Below the pieces are notes generated by a model, which did no database searches, was not told the DNA's origin, and saw only the letters and a program-made list of their open reading frames with translations. 64,000 nucleotides of DNA from Lactiplantibacillus plantarum EGD-AQ4 (GTDB taxonomy: Bacteria > Bacillota > Bacilli > Lactobacillales > Lactobacillaceae), in assembly GCF_000463075.2 (NCBI RefSeq), contig NZ_AVAQ01000004.1:1-64000 (forward strand), given 5' to 3'. Shown one piece after another: positions 1 through 8,341 of the stretch. How positions within the stretch are numbered: the stretch's first letter is position 1; every line of letters begins with the position of its first letter. Both the position numbers and the translations under genes were made by a program.

Positions 1-120
1 GTTGTCAGAAATGCCTGTAAGCCGGCGTAGGAAGCATCCACCACAGCAAATTTACGGTAACTCGCACTGTTTCCAGCGGGGTTCAGCTGGCCGCTCTTGA
101 ACTTAGAAATAGCATGATTT
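1..120 (+). repeat. Dispersed non-coding repeat, end module (copy 1, cut by window edge)
   Basis: About 115 bases resemble the end module found again at about 3750-3870 (+), 20213-20335 (-) and 23765-23925 (-). Shared landmarks are TTGTCAGAAAT, TTTCCAGCGG and TTGAACTTA. Two copies end in GCATGATTTAATC. A stop codon interrupts the reading frame that is open in the 3.7-kb copy, so the module is unlikely to code for protein. Confidence 0.7.
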
Positions 121-267
121 AATCATGATTCATGACAAATTAACTAGCACAATGCGTAAAGTAACGGACTTAGTCAAAATTGCACAATCGTCAAAATAAA
201 ATAGCAGTCAAAGAAAACATGGCTTGTGCCGCAACCCGAATTGGTCGCAGTGCAAGCCATGTTCAGC

Positions 268-570
268 TTAGTGCTGTGAATGCAACTTCATCATCAAGTG
301 GTGTAAGGCTGGCATTTGGCAATGGTGATCCGCCATCGTCGTTTGCACCTTGTCAACTTGTTGTAAGGCGAGTTGCTTAGTCTTTTCACGCTCGATTTTG
401 AGCTGTTTACTCAGTGCCCGCGACTTCCAAAAGCCGTGAACGCCAATGGCAACTGGGACAATGTGCAAAGCGGTCGTGACTGGAATCAGCCAGGGATTTT
501 GTTTAAATAGCTGCAAGACTTGCGTATGGTGTTCGTGGAGATTCTCGTGAATAAGTTTAGGTGTCAACAT
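268..570 (-). CDS. Small single-span membrane protein, unknown function
   Basis: The 100-residue product has one hydrophobic stretch at about residues 28-47 (PVTTALHIVPVAIGVHGF), then a basic, Lys/Gln-rich segment (SKQLKIEREKTKQLALQQ) likely to be helical and cytoplasmic, and a His-rich tail. An AAAGGAGTG ribosome binding site lies a few bases before the ATG, which supports a real gene. It is monocistronic, followed by 300 bases of intergenic DNA and the window edge repeat. No family was recognised. Confidence 0.6.
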   Translation of the reverse strand: MLTPKLIHENLHEHHTQVLQLFKQNPWLIPVTTALHIVPVAIGVHGFWKSRALSKQLKIEREKTKQLALQQVDKVQTTMADHHCQMPALHHLMMKLHSQH

Positions 571-681
571 CGAATCACTCCTTTATTATTAACGCTATCA
601 TACCGTAAAATGCAACCGTTGTCATTGATACGCCAAAATTGCTTTCAGACGCACAACCGCCCGCTTAAAAGGCACCATATG

Positions 682-730
682 TAAAACCGCTCGCTTCAAA
701 GTCATCACATGACTTGAAACGAGCGGTTTT
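682..730. terminator. Bidirectional intrinsic terminator
   Basis: AAAACCGCTCG and CGAGCGGTTTT arms, extended inward by TTCAAAGTCA/TGACTTGAA, form a long hairpin with A-run on the left and T-run on the right. It can end transcription of the leftward permease gene. The rest of 571-878 shows nothing else. Confidence 0.8.
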
Positions 731-878
731 GAGTATCGATATGTTCTGGTCTCCGAGGCTACCTGCTAACGTTGGAAAACGCCGCACTGCGATTAGAGCG
801 CACATATCGATCACTGCCAGTTTTTAGATTAACTGGCCTATTTTCAGCGAACCAAGCTGATGCTGAAATAAGAATGCC

Positions 879-2282
879 CTAAGCTTCGTCGTCCGACTTG
901 TTCATACGACTGTGACGGATGCCGTAGCCGAAGTAGATGATCAGGCCGAGCACGAACCAGGCTAGTGATGCGAGCCAAGTTTCGGCTGAAAGTTGGGTCA
1001 TCATAAATAGGCAGAGTAATCCCGAGATGATTGGCAGGACAGGGTAAAATGGTACCCGGAATCCCTTGATCTTGTTGAGTTTGGGATTGCGCCGTAGTAA
1101 CAAGATACCAAATGACACGAACGCAAACGCAATCAGCGTCCCGATGTTGACTAGGTTGGCGAGTTGGTCCAGTGGAATCAAACCACCGAGAATCGAAATG
1201 ACGATCGTTACCGTCAACATCGCATTTTTAGGCGCGTGATGTTTGTCAATTTTACCTAAGAACCGGGGCAATAATCCATCACGGCCGATGGAATAGAGTA
1301 GTCGTGAACTACTGTAAATCATCGTGACCATCATGGTGAACATTCCGGCGAGGGCGCCAATTGAAATGATGCCGGCCACAAAGTTCTGATGAACGAGTTG
1401 CAGTGCAAAAGCAACGGCATCGTCCACGTCGAGTTGTTTGTAAGAAACCATCCCGGTCAACACGCCTGAAACTAAGATGTAGAAAACGGTACAAATCACC
1501 AGCGTCCCAATAATCCCAATCGGCATATTGCGTTTGGCATTTTTGACTTCGGCAGCGGATGATGAGACGGCATCAAAGCCCAGGTAGGCGAAGAACACGA
1601 CTGCCGCTCCTTTCAAAATCCCCATCCCACCAAATGGTGCAAATGGCGTCCAGTTGCTTGGTTTGACGTAGAATGAACCGACCAATAGGAATAACACGAT
1701 GATGGCGAGTTTGACGACCACGATAATATTGTTCAAACGAATCGAAGTCTTTAAGCCGGTGTCAATAATCCAAGCAATCAAACAAACGATTAAAATTGCA
1801 ACGACGTTAATGTAAGTCCCGTGGGCCGGGTCAAATGAACCCGTAATGGCTTTTGGTAACTTGAGCCCGAAGCCTGCGATGAACGAATTGAAATACGCCG
1901 CCCAGCCGACTGCCACCGTGGCAACAGCGAGCACGTATTCTAGGACGAGGGCCCAACCGATGATCCAACCGATCATTTCGCCGTAGACAATGTTGCCGTA
2001 TGAGTAGGCCGAGCCGGCAATTGGCAGGACCGAAGCAAATTCGGCGTAGCACATCGCGGCCACCGCACAAACGATGGCGGCCAAGACGAAGGATAAAATG
2101 ATGCCGGGGCCGGCCTTAGTTGCGGCGACTGTCCCGGGTAGAATAAAGATACCAGTCCCGATAACGGCACCGATACCCAGCGCGATCAAGTCGACTGCTG
2201 AGAGGGTGCGTTCAAAATGACTGTCTTTTTGTAAATAGCGCTCTAAATCTTCTTTTTGGAAGATGCGCTGGAAAATCCCCAT
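879..2282 (-). CDS. APC-superfamily amino-acid permease (YfnA/CAT-like)
   Basis: The 467-residue polytopic membrane protein has about 12 hydrophobic segments. The N-terminal signature of cationic/branched amino-acid transporters is present (ALGIGAVIGTGIFILPG, residues ~30-46), followed by the conserved AGSAYSYGNIVYGEM segment in TM3. It should take up an amino acid with protons; the substrate cannot be read from sequence, although YfnA-type members often carry cationic or branched-chain residues. A GTG start at 2294 is possible, but AAAGGTGG is better spaced for the ATG at 2282, giving the usual MGIFQRIF beginning. It is monocistronic, with an inverted repeat about 105-140 bases upstream. Confidence 0.88.
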   Translation of the reverse strand: MGIFQRIFQKEDLERYLQKDSHFERTLSAVDLIALGIGAVIGTGIFILPGTVAATKAGPGIILSFVLAAIVCAVAAMCYAEFASVLPIAGSAYSYGNIVYGEMIGWIIGWALVLEYVLAVATVAVGWAAYFNSFIAGFGLKLPKAITGSFDPAHGTYINVVAILIVCLIAWIIDTGLKTSIRLNNIIVVVKLAIIVLFLLVGSFYVKPSNWTPFAPFGGMGILKGAAVVFFAYLGFDAVSSSAAEVKNAKRNMPIGIIGTLVICTVFYILVSGVLTGMVSYKQLDVDDAVAFALQLVHQNFVAGIISIGALAGMFTMMVTMIYSSSRLLYSIGRDGLLPRFLGKIDKHHAPKNAMLTVTIVISILGGLIPLDQLANLVNIGTLIAFAFVSFGILLLRRNPKLNKIKGFRVPFYPVLPIISGLLCLFMMTQLSAETWLASLAWFVLGLIIYFGYGIRHSRMNKSDDEA

Positions 2283-2387
2283 AACATGGACCACCTTTTT
2301 GGTTATTTGTAACAGTTGATTGTCATTATCGACAATTTGCCATGCTCATATGATACCGTGGTTGATTATTAAAAGTCAATTAGAACT

Positions 2388-2422
2388 AGCACTTTTTATT
2401 CTTAATAATTAAGGAAAGTGCT
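2388..2422. promoter_or_regulatory. Imperfect palindrome upstream of the permease
   Basis: AGCACTTT and AAAGTGCT arms flank a centre that also nearly pairs (TTCTTAAT/ATTAAGGAA). The span is 35 bases, about 105-140 bases before the permease start. It could be an operator or a terminator-like hairpin in the divergent intergenic region; no regulator can be assigned. Confidence 0.3.
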
Positions 2423-2627
2423 GCTGATTCCACTTAACCGGTGTGCGATGATAGCTAAAATTATCAGCCGACCAGGATTCACGGTTTGAAAAACAGTGTT
2501 TAGATGTTGTTGATACAAAAAATTATCTAAATATAGACGAAGTTAATACGTTAAACTGTTAAATCGATTTGCTAAAGCTTATAATATTGTTATCAATAGA
2601 GATTCTTTTAAGAATGGTGGGATTAAA

Positions 2628-3098
2628 ATGGCAGCGGCAATCGATATTACTGGGCAACACTTTGGACGATTAACAGCGATGTATCGGGCAGGACGGGCGA
2701 AAAATGGCAACGCCCTATGGTTTTGTCAGTGTTCGTGTGGGCGCACTTGTGTCGTCGATTCCTACGTTTTACGTCACGGCAAGACGCGGAGCTGTGGCTG
2801 CTTGGCAGCTGAACAGAGTCGGCGTAATATCTTCAATAATCCGGAAGTCGTGTCACGAATGGGTGATCCACGGAATTTGAAGATCCATGACCATCACACG
2901 GACGTCAGCTCGCTCAAAAAGTCCAAGCGCAACACGAGCGGAGTGGTTGGCGTGAGCTACGACAAGCAGTCGCATTCGTGGGTCGCACACTTTTACTTTA
3001 AGGGCCACTATGTTCTCAACAAGCACTTTGATCATTTTGAAGATGCCGTGCAGGCCCGACACGCAATTGAGCAACAATATTTGTTACATCAGGAGTAA
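2628..3098 (+). CDS. AP2-domain DNA-binding protein with N-terminal zinc ribbon (phage type)
   Basis: The 156-residue product has two parts. Residues ~5-60 hold a zinc-ribbon-like module with CQCSCG (two Cys) and a later CGC pair, in the arrangement ITGQHFGRL...CxCxCG...KTRSCGC seen at the start of many phage AP2/HNH proteins. Residues ~100-155 are an AP2-type domain (NTSGVVGVSYDK, SWVAHFYFKG, FEDAVQARHAIE). AP2 domains bind DNA and in phages often accompany homing endonucleases; no HNH motif is visible, so only DNA binding is inferred. The ribosome binding site is weak (GGTGGG). It stands alone next to a degenerate repeat, which suggests a horizontally acquired remnant. Confidence 0.75.
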   Translation: MAAAIDITGQHFGRLTAMYRAGRAKNGNALWFCQCSCGRTCVVDSYVLRHGKTRSCGCLAAEQSRRNIFNNPEVVSRMGDPRNLKIHDHHTDVSSLKKSKRNTSGVVGVSYDKQSHSWVAHFYFKGHYVLNKHFDHFEDAVQARHAIEQQYLLHQE

Positions 3099-3224
3099 CC
3101 GGATAGCATGTACAGTTCTGGAGAACATCCGACTAATGAGGGGCGCGGAGGAAGGGCCTCTTTTTCGTGTTCGGTCAAATGCAGAATCATTAAAAGTAGA
3201 CGTATTGGTGAGTTGCGTCAGCGT

Positions 3225-3870
3225 TTGTTCGTCCTACTCCGGCCCCCCCAGTCGGGAAGCCGCTCGAATGGCGGATGAACCGGTCGCCTATCTAGGTACA
3301 ATTGACCGCTGCACATTAAGTAGTTGGTCCTTTGGGCAAACTTTAATCGGTATCGATGATGTTTTATGGCATTTGTGTACTGAGAGGATTACCTGAATAT
3401 TTTTCAATAATTCGAGACTTTGCAATCTCAGACGACTAGAGAAAAAATATCACATTTGCAGTAAAAACGCGTGTTCGAAGCATTAAATCAGGGGTCAGGA
3501 AGCTTGGTTATTGTTAGAACTAGTCTGACAGTTGAATGTCAAAATGACTCTGTACCGTGGAAACAACGACTAATCCAATAAAAAGTTGAGTCCGCACATG
3601 TCCGACTTTCGAATACCATCCCCGGCTGGAAGGTGTTTCTGACAATGCTCAGCGATGAAATTCCACTTAGCAAGCGTTGTGTGCTTGGTTAGTGGAAGAC
3701 CAGTATTTAAGACGTGGGTTTTCGGCTTAAATCTGTGTCCATCGCGTTCCGGCGTTGTCAGAAATACCTGGAAGCCAGCCTAGGACGTCTCCACAACAGC
3801 AAGTTTACGCTAAATCGCACTTTTTCCAGCGGTTCTCAGCTGGCTGTTTTTGAACTTAGCTATTTTATAG
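3225..3870 (+). repeat. Long dispersed repeat, copy A (inverted partner at 23755-24455)
   Basis: About 640 bases match the reverse complement of 23755-24455 over most of their length. Shared blocks include AGTCGGGAAGCCGCTCGAAT, GATTACCTGAATATT, AACTAGTCTGACAGTTGAAT, TTTCGAATACCATCC, CACTTAGCAAGCGT, GACCAGTATTTAAGACGTGG and GGCTTAAATCTGTGTCCATC. Small open frames inside are not consistently preserved between copies. No transposase or tRNA was seen. The 3099-4006 gap holds this repeat and the kinase promoter. Confidence 0.8.
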
Positions 3871-3942
3871 TAGTGAACGCTTTTCAGATGAGCGTTTCAT
3901 CCAATGCTTGCTTTGAAATCCAATCAATTCGGTGCAGGCGGG

Positions 3943-3970
3943 TTACAGGGCAGTCGAGTTCTGATAGAAT
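3943..3970 (+). promoter_or_regulatory. Putative sigma-A promoter of the pyridoxal kinase gene
   Basis: TTACAG (3943-3948), a 16-base spacer and TAGAAT (3965-3970) precede the gene by about 37 bases. Confidence 0.45.
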
Positions 3971-4006
3971 AAGCACTAAACAACTTATCAGAAGGAGGCG
4001 ACGTCC

Positions 4007-4825
4007 GTGTCAACGATGTTAGTTGCCGAGGATTTATCGGCGGTGGGGGGAATCTCGCTGAGTGCGGCTTTGCCGGTATTAACGGCGATGCAATATGAAG
4101 TCGCAGCATTACCAACTAGTTTGTTATCAACGCATACAAGTGGCTATGGCACGCCAGCTGTCGTTGATTTGGCAGATTGGTTACCACGGGTTTTTCAACA
4201 TTGGACGCAGGCTGAATTGAAGATTGACCAGGCATTGATTGGCTATTTAGGTTCGGTACCGCTTTGTCAATTAGTCACGCAATACTTGGCGCAACAACCG
4301 TTAGACTTATTAGTGGTCGACCCGGTTTTAGGCGATCTGGGCAAGCTGTACCAAGGCTTTGATCAGCAGTATGTTGACGCGATGCGCGATTTGATTCAAC
4401 ATGCAGATGTCATTTTACCGAATACGACTGAAGCGGCGTTGCTGACTGGGATGCCGTATCAAGAAAATCCAGATTTAACGGCTATCTTGCCGGCGTTGCA
4501 ACAGCAACTAAAGCCCGGAGCGCATGCCGTCATTACGGATGTTTCACGGGATCAAGACATCGGTTGTGCGTGGTTGGACGATCGGGGCGCGGTTCAATTC
4601 TATGGCGAGCCGCGGTTACCAGGGCACTATAATGGCACCGGCGATACGCTTGCAGCCGTAATTGCGGGGCTGTTAGGGCAGGGCGTCGACTTAGCTTCAG
4701 CCTTGAAGCGGGCCAATCAGTGGTTGCATCTCGCGGTCGCTGAAACGATTGCGGAGCGGCGAACAGATGAGCGCCAGGGGATTGCCTTGGGCCAACTGCT
4801 CCGTGCAATTTTGAGCGTTCATTGA
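4007..4825 (+). CDS. Pyridoxal/pyridoxamine kinase (ribokinase-like fold)
   Basis: The 272-residue product resembles bacterial PdxY/PdxK kinases, which phosphorylate B6 vitamers to feed PLP formation. Visible landmarks are the N-terminal EDLSAVGGISLSAALPVL (where typical members have D-x-S-G-x-G-x-A), a substrate segment TSLLSTHTSGYG, the middle LLVVDPVLGDLGKLY, LPNTTEAALLTG, and the C-terminal ATP/anion-hole motif GTGDTLAA with the catalytic Asp. The GTG start is preferred because GAAGGAGG lies 8 bases upstream; the next ATG is three codons in. It is followed by a Nudix gene after 53 bases. Confidence 0.85.
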   Translation: MSTMLVAEDLSAVGGISLSAALPVLTAMQYEVAALPTSLLSTHTSGYGTPAVVDLADWLPRVFQHWTQAELKIDQALIGYLGSVPLCQLVTQYLAQQPLDLLVVDPVLGDLGKLYQGFDQQYVDAMRDLIQHADVILPNTTEAALLTGMPYQENPDLTAILPALQQQLKPGAHAVITDVSRDQDIGCAWLDDRGAVQFYGEPRLPGHYNGTGDTLAAVIAGLLGQGVDLASALKRANQWLHLAVAETIAERRTDERQGIALGQLLRAILSVH

Positions 4826-4878
4826 GCCTGGAACATGTTATACTAAGACGTAATTCATAATTAGGAAGGTGCGACTTC

Positions 4879-5295
4879 ATGAGTACAGAAGTAGCAAGTG
4901 GTGCGGTCGTCTATCAACAAAAAGACGGTCATCCCGCTTATTTATTATTGCAGAGTGCAACCAGTGATTTCTGGGGTTTCCCTAAGGGGCACGTTGAAGG
5001 CAACGAGACTTTAGCGGAAACGGCCAAACGCGAAATTCGTGAGGAGACGCAGATCGACGCGACGTTGGATACGAATTTTAAAGCGTACACGGAGTATGAT
5101 TTACCAAACGGTAATTTGAAGCAAGTGACCCTATTTGTCAGTGAAGTGCCGAGTGGCGTGGTGGTGACGCGGCAAAAGGCTGAAATCAGCGCGATTGGCT
5201 GGTTTGACTATGCAGCTGCCCGCGAACGACTAACTTACGATAACTTGAAAAAAATGCTGGACCAGGCGAATGCGTACATTGAACAACACCTGTAA
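4879..5295 (+). CDS. Nudix hydrolase, diadenosine-tetraphosphatase-like
   Basis: The 138-residue product begins with a typical Ap4A-hydrolase opening (GAVVYQQKDG) and carries the Nudix box at residues ~37-59: GHVEGNE, then RE and REETQ. All acidic metal ligands of GX5EX7REUXEEXGU are kept, but the final Gly is Gln. The FPKGH segment before the box is typical of bis(5'-nucleosyl)-tetraphosphatases, so hydrolysis of alarmone-type dinucleotides is the likely role. AGGAAGGTG lies upstream of the ATG. A strong terminator follows directly. Confidence 0.85.
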   Translation: MSTEVASGAVVYQQKDGHPAYLLLQSATSDFWGFPKGHVEGNETLAETAKREIREETQIDATLDTNFKAYTEYDLPNGNLKQVTLFVSEVPSGVVVTRQKAEISAIGWFDYAAARERLTYDNLKKMLDQANAYIEQHL

Positions 5296-5310
5296 GCCTA
5301 AACGAGCGTA

Positions 5311-5354
5311 AAAAAATACTGGTGCCGTCGCATAAACGGTACCAGTAATTTTTA
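5311..5354. terminator. Intrinsic terminator between convergent genes
   Basis: TACTGGTGCCGT and ACGGTACCAGTA arms with a 7-base loop are flanked by an A-run and a T-run. It serves both the Nudix gene (+) and the small gene at 5376 (-). Confidence 0.9.
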
Positions 5355-5375
5355 AACAACTTTTTTAGATGTGGC

Positions 5376-5525
5376 TTAGGCCTGAGTTTTTAAGTTTGCA
5401 ACTGCATCTTCGATTGTTACGCCTTCAGCGAACAATTCTGGATGAAGTTTGTCAGTTGCAACAAACATTTGGCGTTGCGTATCTAAAACAATGCTGAACC
5501 AGCTATTCGTTTTTTGAAATTGCAT
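5376..5525 (-). CDS. 49-residue protein, weakly HicB-like
   Basis: The open frame can be extended to 5579, but AGAAGGGAG lies 9 bases before the internal ATG at 5525, giving MQFQKTNSWFSIVLDTQRQM and onward. The second half (HPELFAEGVTIEDAVANLKT) resembles the strand-helix pattern of HicB N-terminal domains, in which a peptide Pro is followed by G-x-T-x-E-E-A-xx-N. It has no HTH and no HicA neighbour, so the likeness may be superficial. The preserved ribosome binding site and the terminator argue that it is expressed. Confidence 0.55.
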   Translation of the reverse strand: MQFQKTNSWFSIVLDTQRQMFVATDKLHPELFAEGVTIEDAVANLKTQA

Positions 5526-5674
5526 ATGACAAAACTCCCTTCTGAAAATTGTTGGTTTGCTACGAGATGCGTGAATCATCTATTTGAACCTTACAATCTC
5601 GTTACTATACTCGGTTTACCGAGCTAACGCAAATGAAAAGCTTTACATGGACTAAAAATGGAGGTTAATTTACT

Positions 5675-6256
5675 TTGACAAAGCAACGCATCTTTGTGAT
5701 TACTGGCCCGACTGGCAGCGGCAAGACAACGGTCAGCCATTACTTGTGGTCACAATATCAAATTCCCCAAGTCATTACCCATACGACCCGGACACCGCGA
5801 GAAGGGGAAGTGAGTGGCCGCGACTATTACTTTGAAACGCCGGCTAGTTTTGCAACTAAGCATTACCTCGAACACGTGACGTACAGTGGCAATCAATACG
5901 GGTCTTCACGGGAAGGCTTAGCGGCCGCCTGGGAACGTTCACCACTCATTAGTATCGTCTTAGATACAGCGGGTGCGATTACCTACGCCCGTGAGTTAGG
6001 TGAACAAGCCGTCGTGATTTACCTAGAAGTTGCGGACCAAGAAGCACTGATTGAACGGCTGACCAAGCGTGGGGATCAACCTAGTCGGATTCAAAAACGG
6101 GTCGCTAGTGAGGAATATTTACGGGACCAAGCGTTGCCAGACGGATTAGTCGGACATGCGCACGTGTTGGTTAATGATGAGTGGCAAGCAACGCAACGTG
6201 AGCTGGATCGATTAGTGGCACAGTATGGTGCGCCAGATGCCGTTTCCAAGGACTAG
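5675..6256 (+). CDS. Guanylate-kinase-like nucleoside monophosphate kinase
   Basis: The 193-residue product has a P-loop near the N-terminus (GPTGSGKTT, residues ~11-19) followed by the GMP-binding signature of guanylate kinases: THTTRTPREGEVSGRDYYF, then EHVTYSGNQYGSS. These bind GMP and position it for phosphorylation to GDP. It is slightly short and divergent for a housekeeping Gmk, so it may be a second paralogue with altered regulation or substrate. Translation starts at TTG, 10 bases after GGAGG. Confidence 0.82.
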   Translation: MTKQRIFVITGPTGSGKTTVSHYLWSQYQIPQVITHTTRTPREGEVSGRDYYFETPASFATKHYLEHVTYSGNQYGSSREGLAAAWERSPLISIVLDTAGAITYARELGEQAVVIYLEVADQEALIERLTKRGDQPSRIQKRVASEEYLRDQALPDGLVGHAHVLVNDEWQATQRELDRLVAQYGAPDAVSKD

Positions 6257-6314
6257 CTCGTTGGATTAACCAGGCAACAAGATTCACTTTTAAGGGTGAC
6301 TATGCTAAACTAAA

Positions 6315-6329
6315 TAGTAATGATTATGA
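6315..6329. promoter_or_regulatory. Fur/PerR-type operator, probable autoregulatory site
   Basis: TAGTAATGATTATGA matches the 7-1-7 Fur consensus at 11 of 14 informative positions, and matches the PerR consensus equally well. It lies just after a possible -10 (TATGCT, 6301) and 37 bases before the fur-family start. Confidence 0.5.
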
Positions 6330-6365
6330 TTTAGTCGAGTCCTGATCGGTAGGAGGCAACATGCA

Positions 6366-6809
6366 ATGGAAACACCAATTGAACAAGCAGTCGCGATTTT
6401 ACGCCGTAATCAACTTAAGATTACCAAGCAGCGGCAAGCACTTTTAGATTATTTGGTCACCTATCAGGACCATTACGTCGCCATCTCGGAAGTCGATGAG
6501 CACATGCGCACGCTATTTTCAGGGATGAGCCACAATACCATTTATCGAAATATTAAGGAATTTGAAACGTTGGGCTTACTCGAATTGAAGGCCCAGGCGA
6601 ACCAGACGCTCGTGAAGTATCAGTGTGACTTCAAGCATCAGCATCACCATCATTTTGTGTGTTCGAACTGCGGTAAAGTCACGGAACTTGAGGCTTGTCC
6701 ACTGGATGAATACGAAGCGCAACTGCCTGGTTGCACGATTACTGGGCATCGAATCGAGATTTATGGATTGTGTGCAGACTGTACGAAAAAACAAGCGTTG
6801 AATAGCTGA
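6366..6809 (+). CDS. fur: Fur-family metal-responsive repressor
   Basis: The 147-residue product has an N-terminal winged helix (KITKQRQALLDYL, then SHNTIYRNIKEFETLGLLE as recognition helix and wing). The C-terminal dimerisation domain carries the HxHHHHFVCSNCG cluster (residues ~91-102) and a second CADC pair (C136, C139), the structural zinc site. Whether it senses iron, zinc or peroxide cannot be decided from sequence. AGGAGG is placed 9 bases before the chosen ATG (an out-of-frame ATG lies at 6361). It is followed at once by a terminator, so it is monocistronic. Confidence 0.88.
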   Translation: METPIEQAVAILRRNQLKITKQRQALLDYLVTYQDHYVAISEVDEHMRTLFSGMSHNTIYRNIKEFETLGLLELKAQANQTLVKYQCDFKHQHHHHFVCSNCGKVTELEACPLDEYEAQLPGCTITGHRIEIYGLCADCTKKQALNS

Positions 6810-6828
6810 CGAAAGGTCGGCTTTTTTT
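6805..6828 (+). terminator. Intrinsic terminator of fur
   Basis: GCTGAC/GTCGGC stem with a GAAAG loop and seven T; the left arm overlaps the fur stop codon. Confidence 0.75.
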
Positions 6829-6949
6829 ATGGCGACTGGCGGTAAAGAGTTTATTAATTTGGGTTGGAATTAGTGCATTCTAACCGTGAGCATGGTTTAA
6901 TTATAGATTAGAAAGAATAACAGGAAAGCCTCAGAAGGGAATGACAGCG

Positions 6950-7474
6950 ATGGCTTATCGAACACCACCATTTATTTCACCATTTGCAATCGTGTCGATC
7001 GTCTTAGCGCTCGGCGCAACCAACGTGGTCGTTAATAAAACCACCAATACTGTGAATGGTGCTAAAGCCAGCAGCAGTGTCGTCAAAAGCTCGTCAGCGA
7101 CTTCAAGCAGTGCGAAGAAGAAGGCCGCTGACGATAGCTCCGATGAAAATAAATCTAAAGACAAATCGAGTTCGGACTCATCTACGGATGATGAAGATAA
7201 CAACTCAAGCAGTAGCAGCAGTAGCAGCACAGATGACAACGATAACAGCAGTAGTGCGGACAAGACCAGCAGTACGTCAAGTTCGACGACGGATACAAGT
7301 TCCAGTACGACGGATGATGACGACGATGCTTCAAGCAGTAGCAGCAGTGCCGCCACGACGACAGATGATGACGATGATGATAGTTCATCAACGACATCAT
7401 CAAGTGCAACCACCACGTCCAGCTCGACGACCACACAGTCCGCGACGACGACTACTGACGACGGGAGCGAATAG
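6950..7474 (+). CDS. Ser/Asp-rich low-complexity surface or secreted protein
   Basis: The 174-residue product has a hydrophobic segment at residues ~9-28 (SPFAIVSIVLALGATNVVV), likely a signal anchor. The rest is almost pure Ser, Asp, Thr and Ala, with runs such as SSSSSSSSTDDNDNSSS and TTDDDDDDSSS. No sortase motif is present, so it should stay tethered by its N-terminus with the acidic tail outside. AGAAGGG is 10 bases before the ATG at 6950, better than the ATG at 6941. It ends 3 bases before the next gene, so the two are a translationally linked pair. The opposite-strand and +2 frames are also open because of the repeats; they are composition artefacts. Confidence 0.75.
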   Translation: MAYRTPPFISPFAIVSIVLALGATNVVVNKTTNTVNGAKASSSVVKSSSATSSSAKKKAADDSSDENKSKDKSSSDSSTDDEDNNSSSSSSSSTDDNDNSSSADKTSSTSSSTTDTSSSTTDDDDDASSSSSSAATTTDDDDDDSSSTTSSSATTTSSSTTTQSATTTTDDGSE

Positions 7475-7477
7475 TGA

Positions 7478-8296
7478 ATGTTTAGTATTTTAGATATGAT
7501 TAATCACGCGTTGGGGTACGTGAACGTCAACGTTAAGATTAAAAATCAAATTTATATTGGCATTGGTATCGCTGGTAACCTGTATCTGGGCTACGTTGCC
7601 ATTCGCTTGATGCAAAATGGCGCGTGGTTACGCGGTATCCTCTACATGTTAGTCTTCTTGGCGTTGATTTATTTTATTACGTTAAACGTGATTTATTACT
7701 TTACGAATAAAACGGCCAAGTATGATTTATCACCCAAGATTGAAAAATTGTTAGGTGGTAAACCCAAGGAAGCGTTAGCCGCTGAACAGCAGGCCCAAAC
7801 GAACCAGCAACAGCCATACATTCCGGCCAACGGGATTTTTGATGGTCAAGAATTATTGCCGGCCACGGTCAAAACGTCGCATACCGAACAGGAAAATGTG
7901 CATCAAATCGTCGATCAGTTGCAAGCAGCTAATATTGTGCGGTTGGATTACGGTGGCATGAGTGATGATGCGGTGATTCAACAGGCGCAAGCAACTGGTG
8001 AACCGGTATATGCGATTGGGCAAGGAATTCAAATTCCATTTTCACAATTGAAGTTGGAAAACCACCGCTTGGTCATCTATGCGGGGATCAACCAGATGGA
8101 CCAGTCACCGGTCGGACACATTACGAAGGTCGGCTTGACGGATGTCCACGATGCCCATGAGGATTACAAGCTGTATCTCGCTTCAACGGTGATCACAGGC
8201 GGGATGAGCAAAATCGCCGGTCGGACTTCAGCCATTGAGCAGCCGGGTGATTACCAGATCACGGCGCAGGTGGCGTATGAGGATAGGCAAGAATAA
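7478..8296 (+). CDS. Lactobacillus-type membrane protein with cytoplasmic/external domain (DUF6681-like)
   Basis: The 272-residue product has two membrane spans (residues ~24-45 and ~50-75) followed by a polar linker rich in Gln and a folded C-terminal domain of about 150 residues (LLPATVKTSH ... GEYQI-like end). The layout recalls a conserved lactobacillus family of unknown function (DUF6681 from memory, unverified). GGGAG in the end of the previous gene supplies its ribosome binding site. Coupling to the Ser/Asp-rich protein suggests a joint envelope role. Confidence 0.65.
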   Translation: MFSILDMINHALGYVNVNVKIKNQIYIGIGIAGNLYLGYVAIRLMQNGAWLRGILYMLVFLALIYFITLNVIYYFTNKTAKYDLSPKIEKLLGGKPKEALAAEQQAQTNQQQPYIPANGIFDGQELLPATVKTSHTEQENVHQIVDQLQAANIVRLDYGGMSDDAVIQQAQATGEPVYAIGQGIQIPFSQLKLENHRLVIYAGINQMDQSPVGHITKVGLTDVHDAHEDYKLYLASTVITGGMSKIAGRTSAIEQPGDYQITAQVAYEDRQE

Positions 8297-8341
8297 GAGT
8301 GGTAAAAGCCACGGGTAGTCAGTGAGCATTAACGTTGTTCC

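Noticed and set aside
3225-3870. Insertion sequence
   Set aside because: No transposase frame, terminal inverted repeats or target duplication could be seen.
3010-4022. Small plus-strand frames in copy A of the repeat (3010-3396, 3714-4022)
   Set aside because: They lack ribosome binding sites, and the equivalent frames are interrupted in other copies of the repeat.
6955-7493. Long open frames on the minus strand and in the +2/+3 frames of the Ser/Asp-rich gene
   Set aside because: They arise from the repetitive AGC/GAC/ACG composition, have no ribosome binding sites and give low-complexity products.
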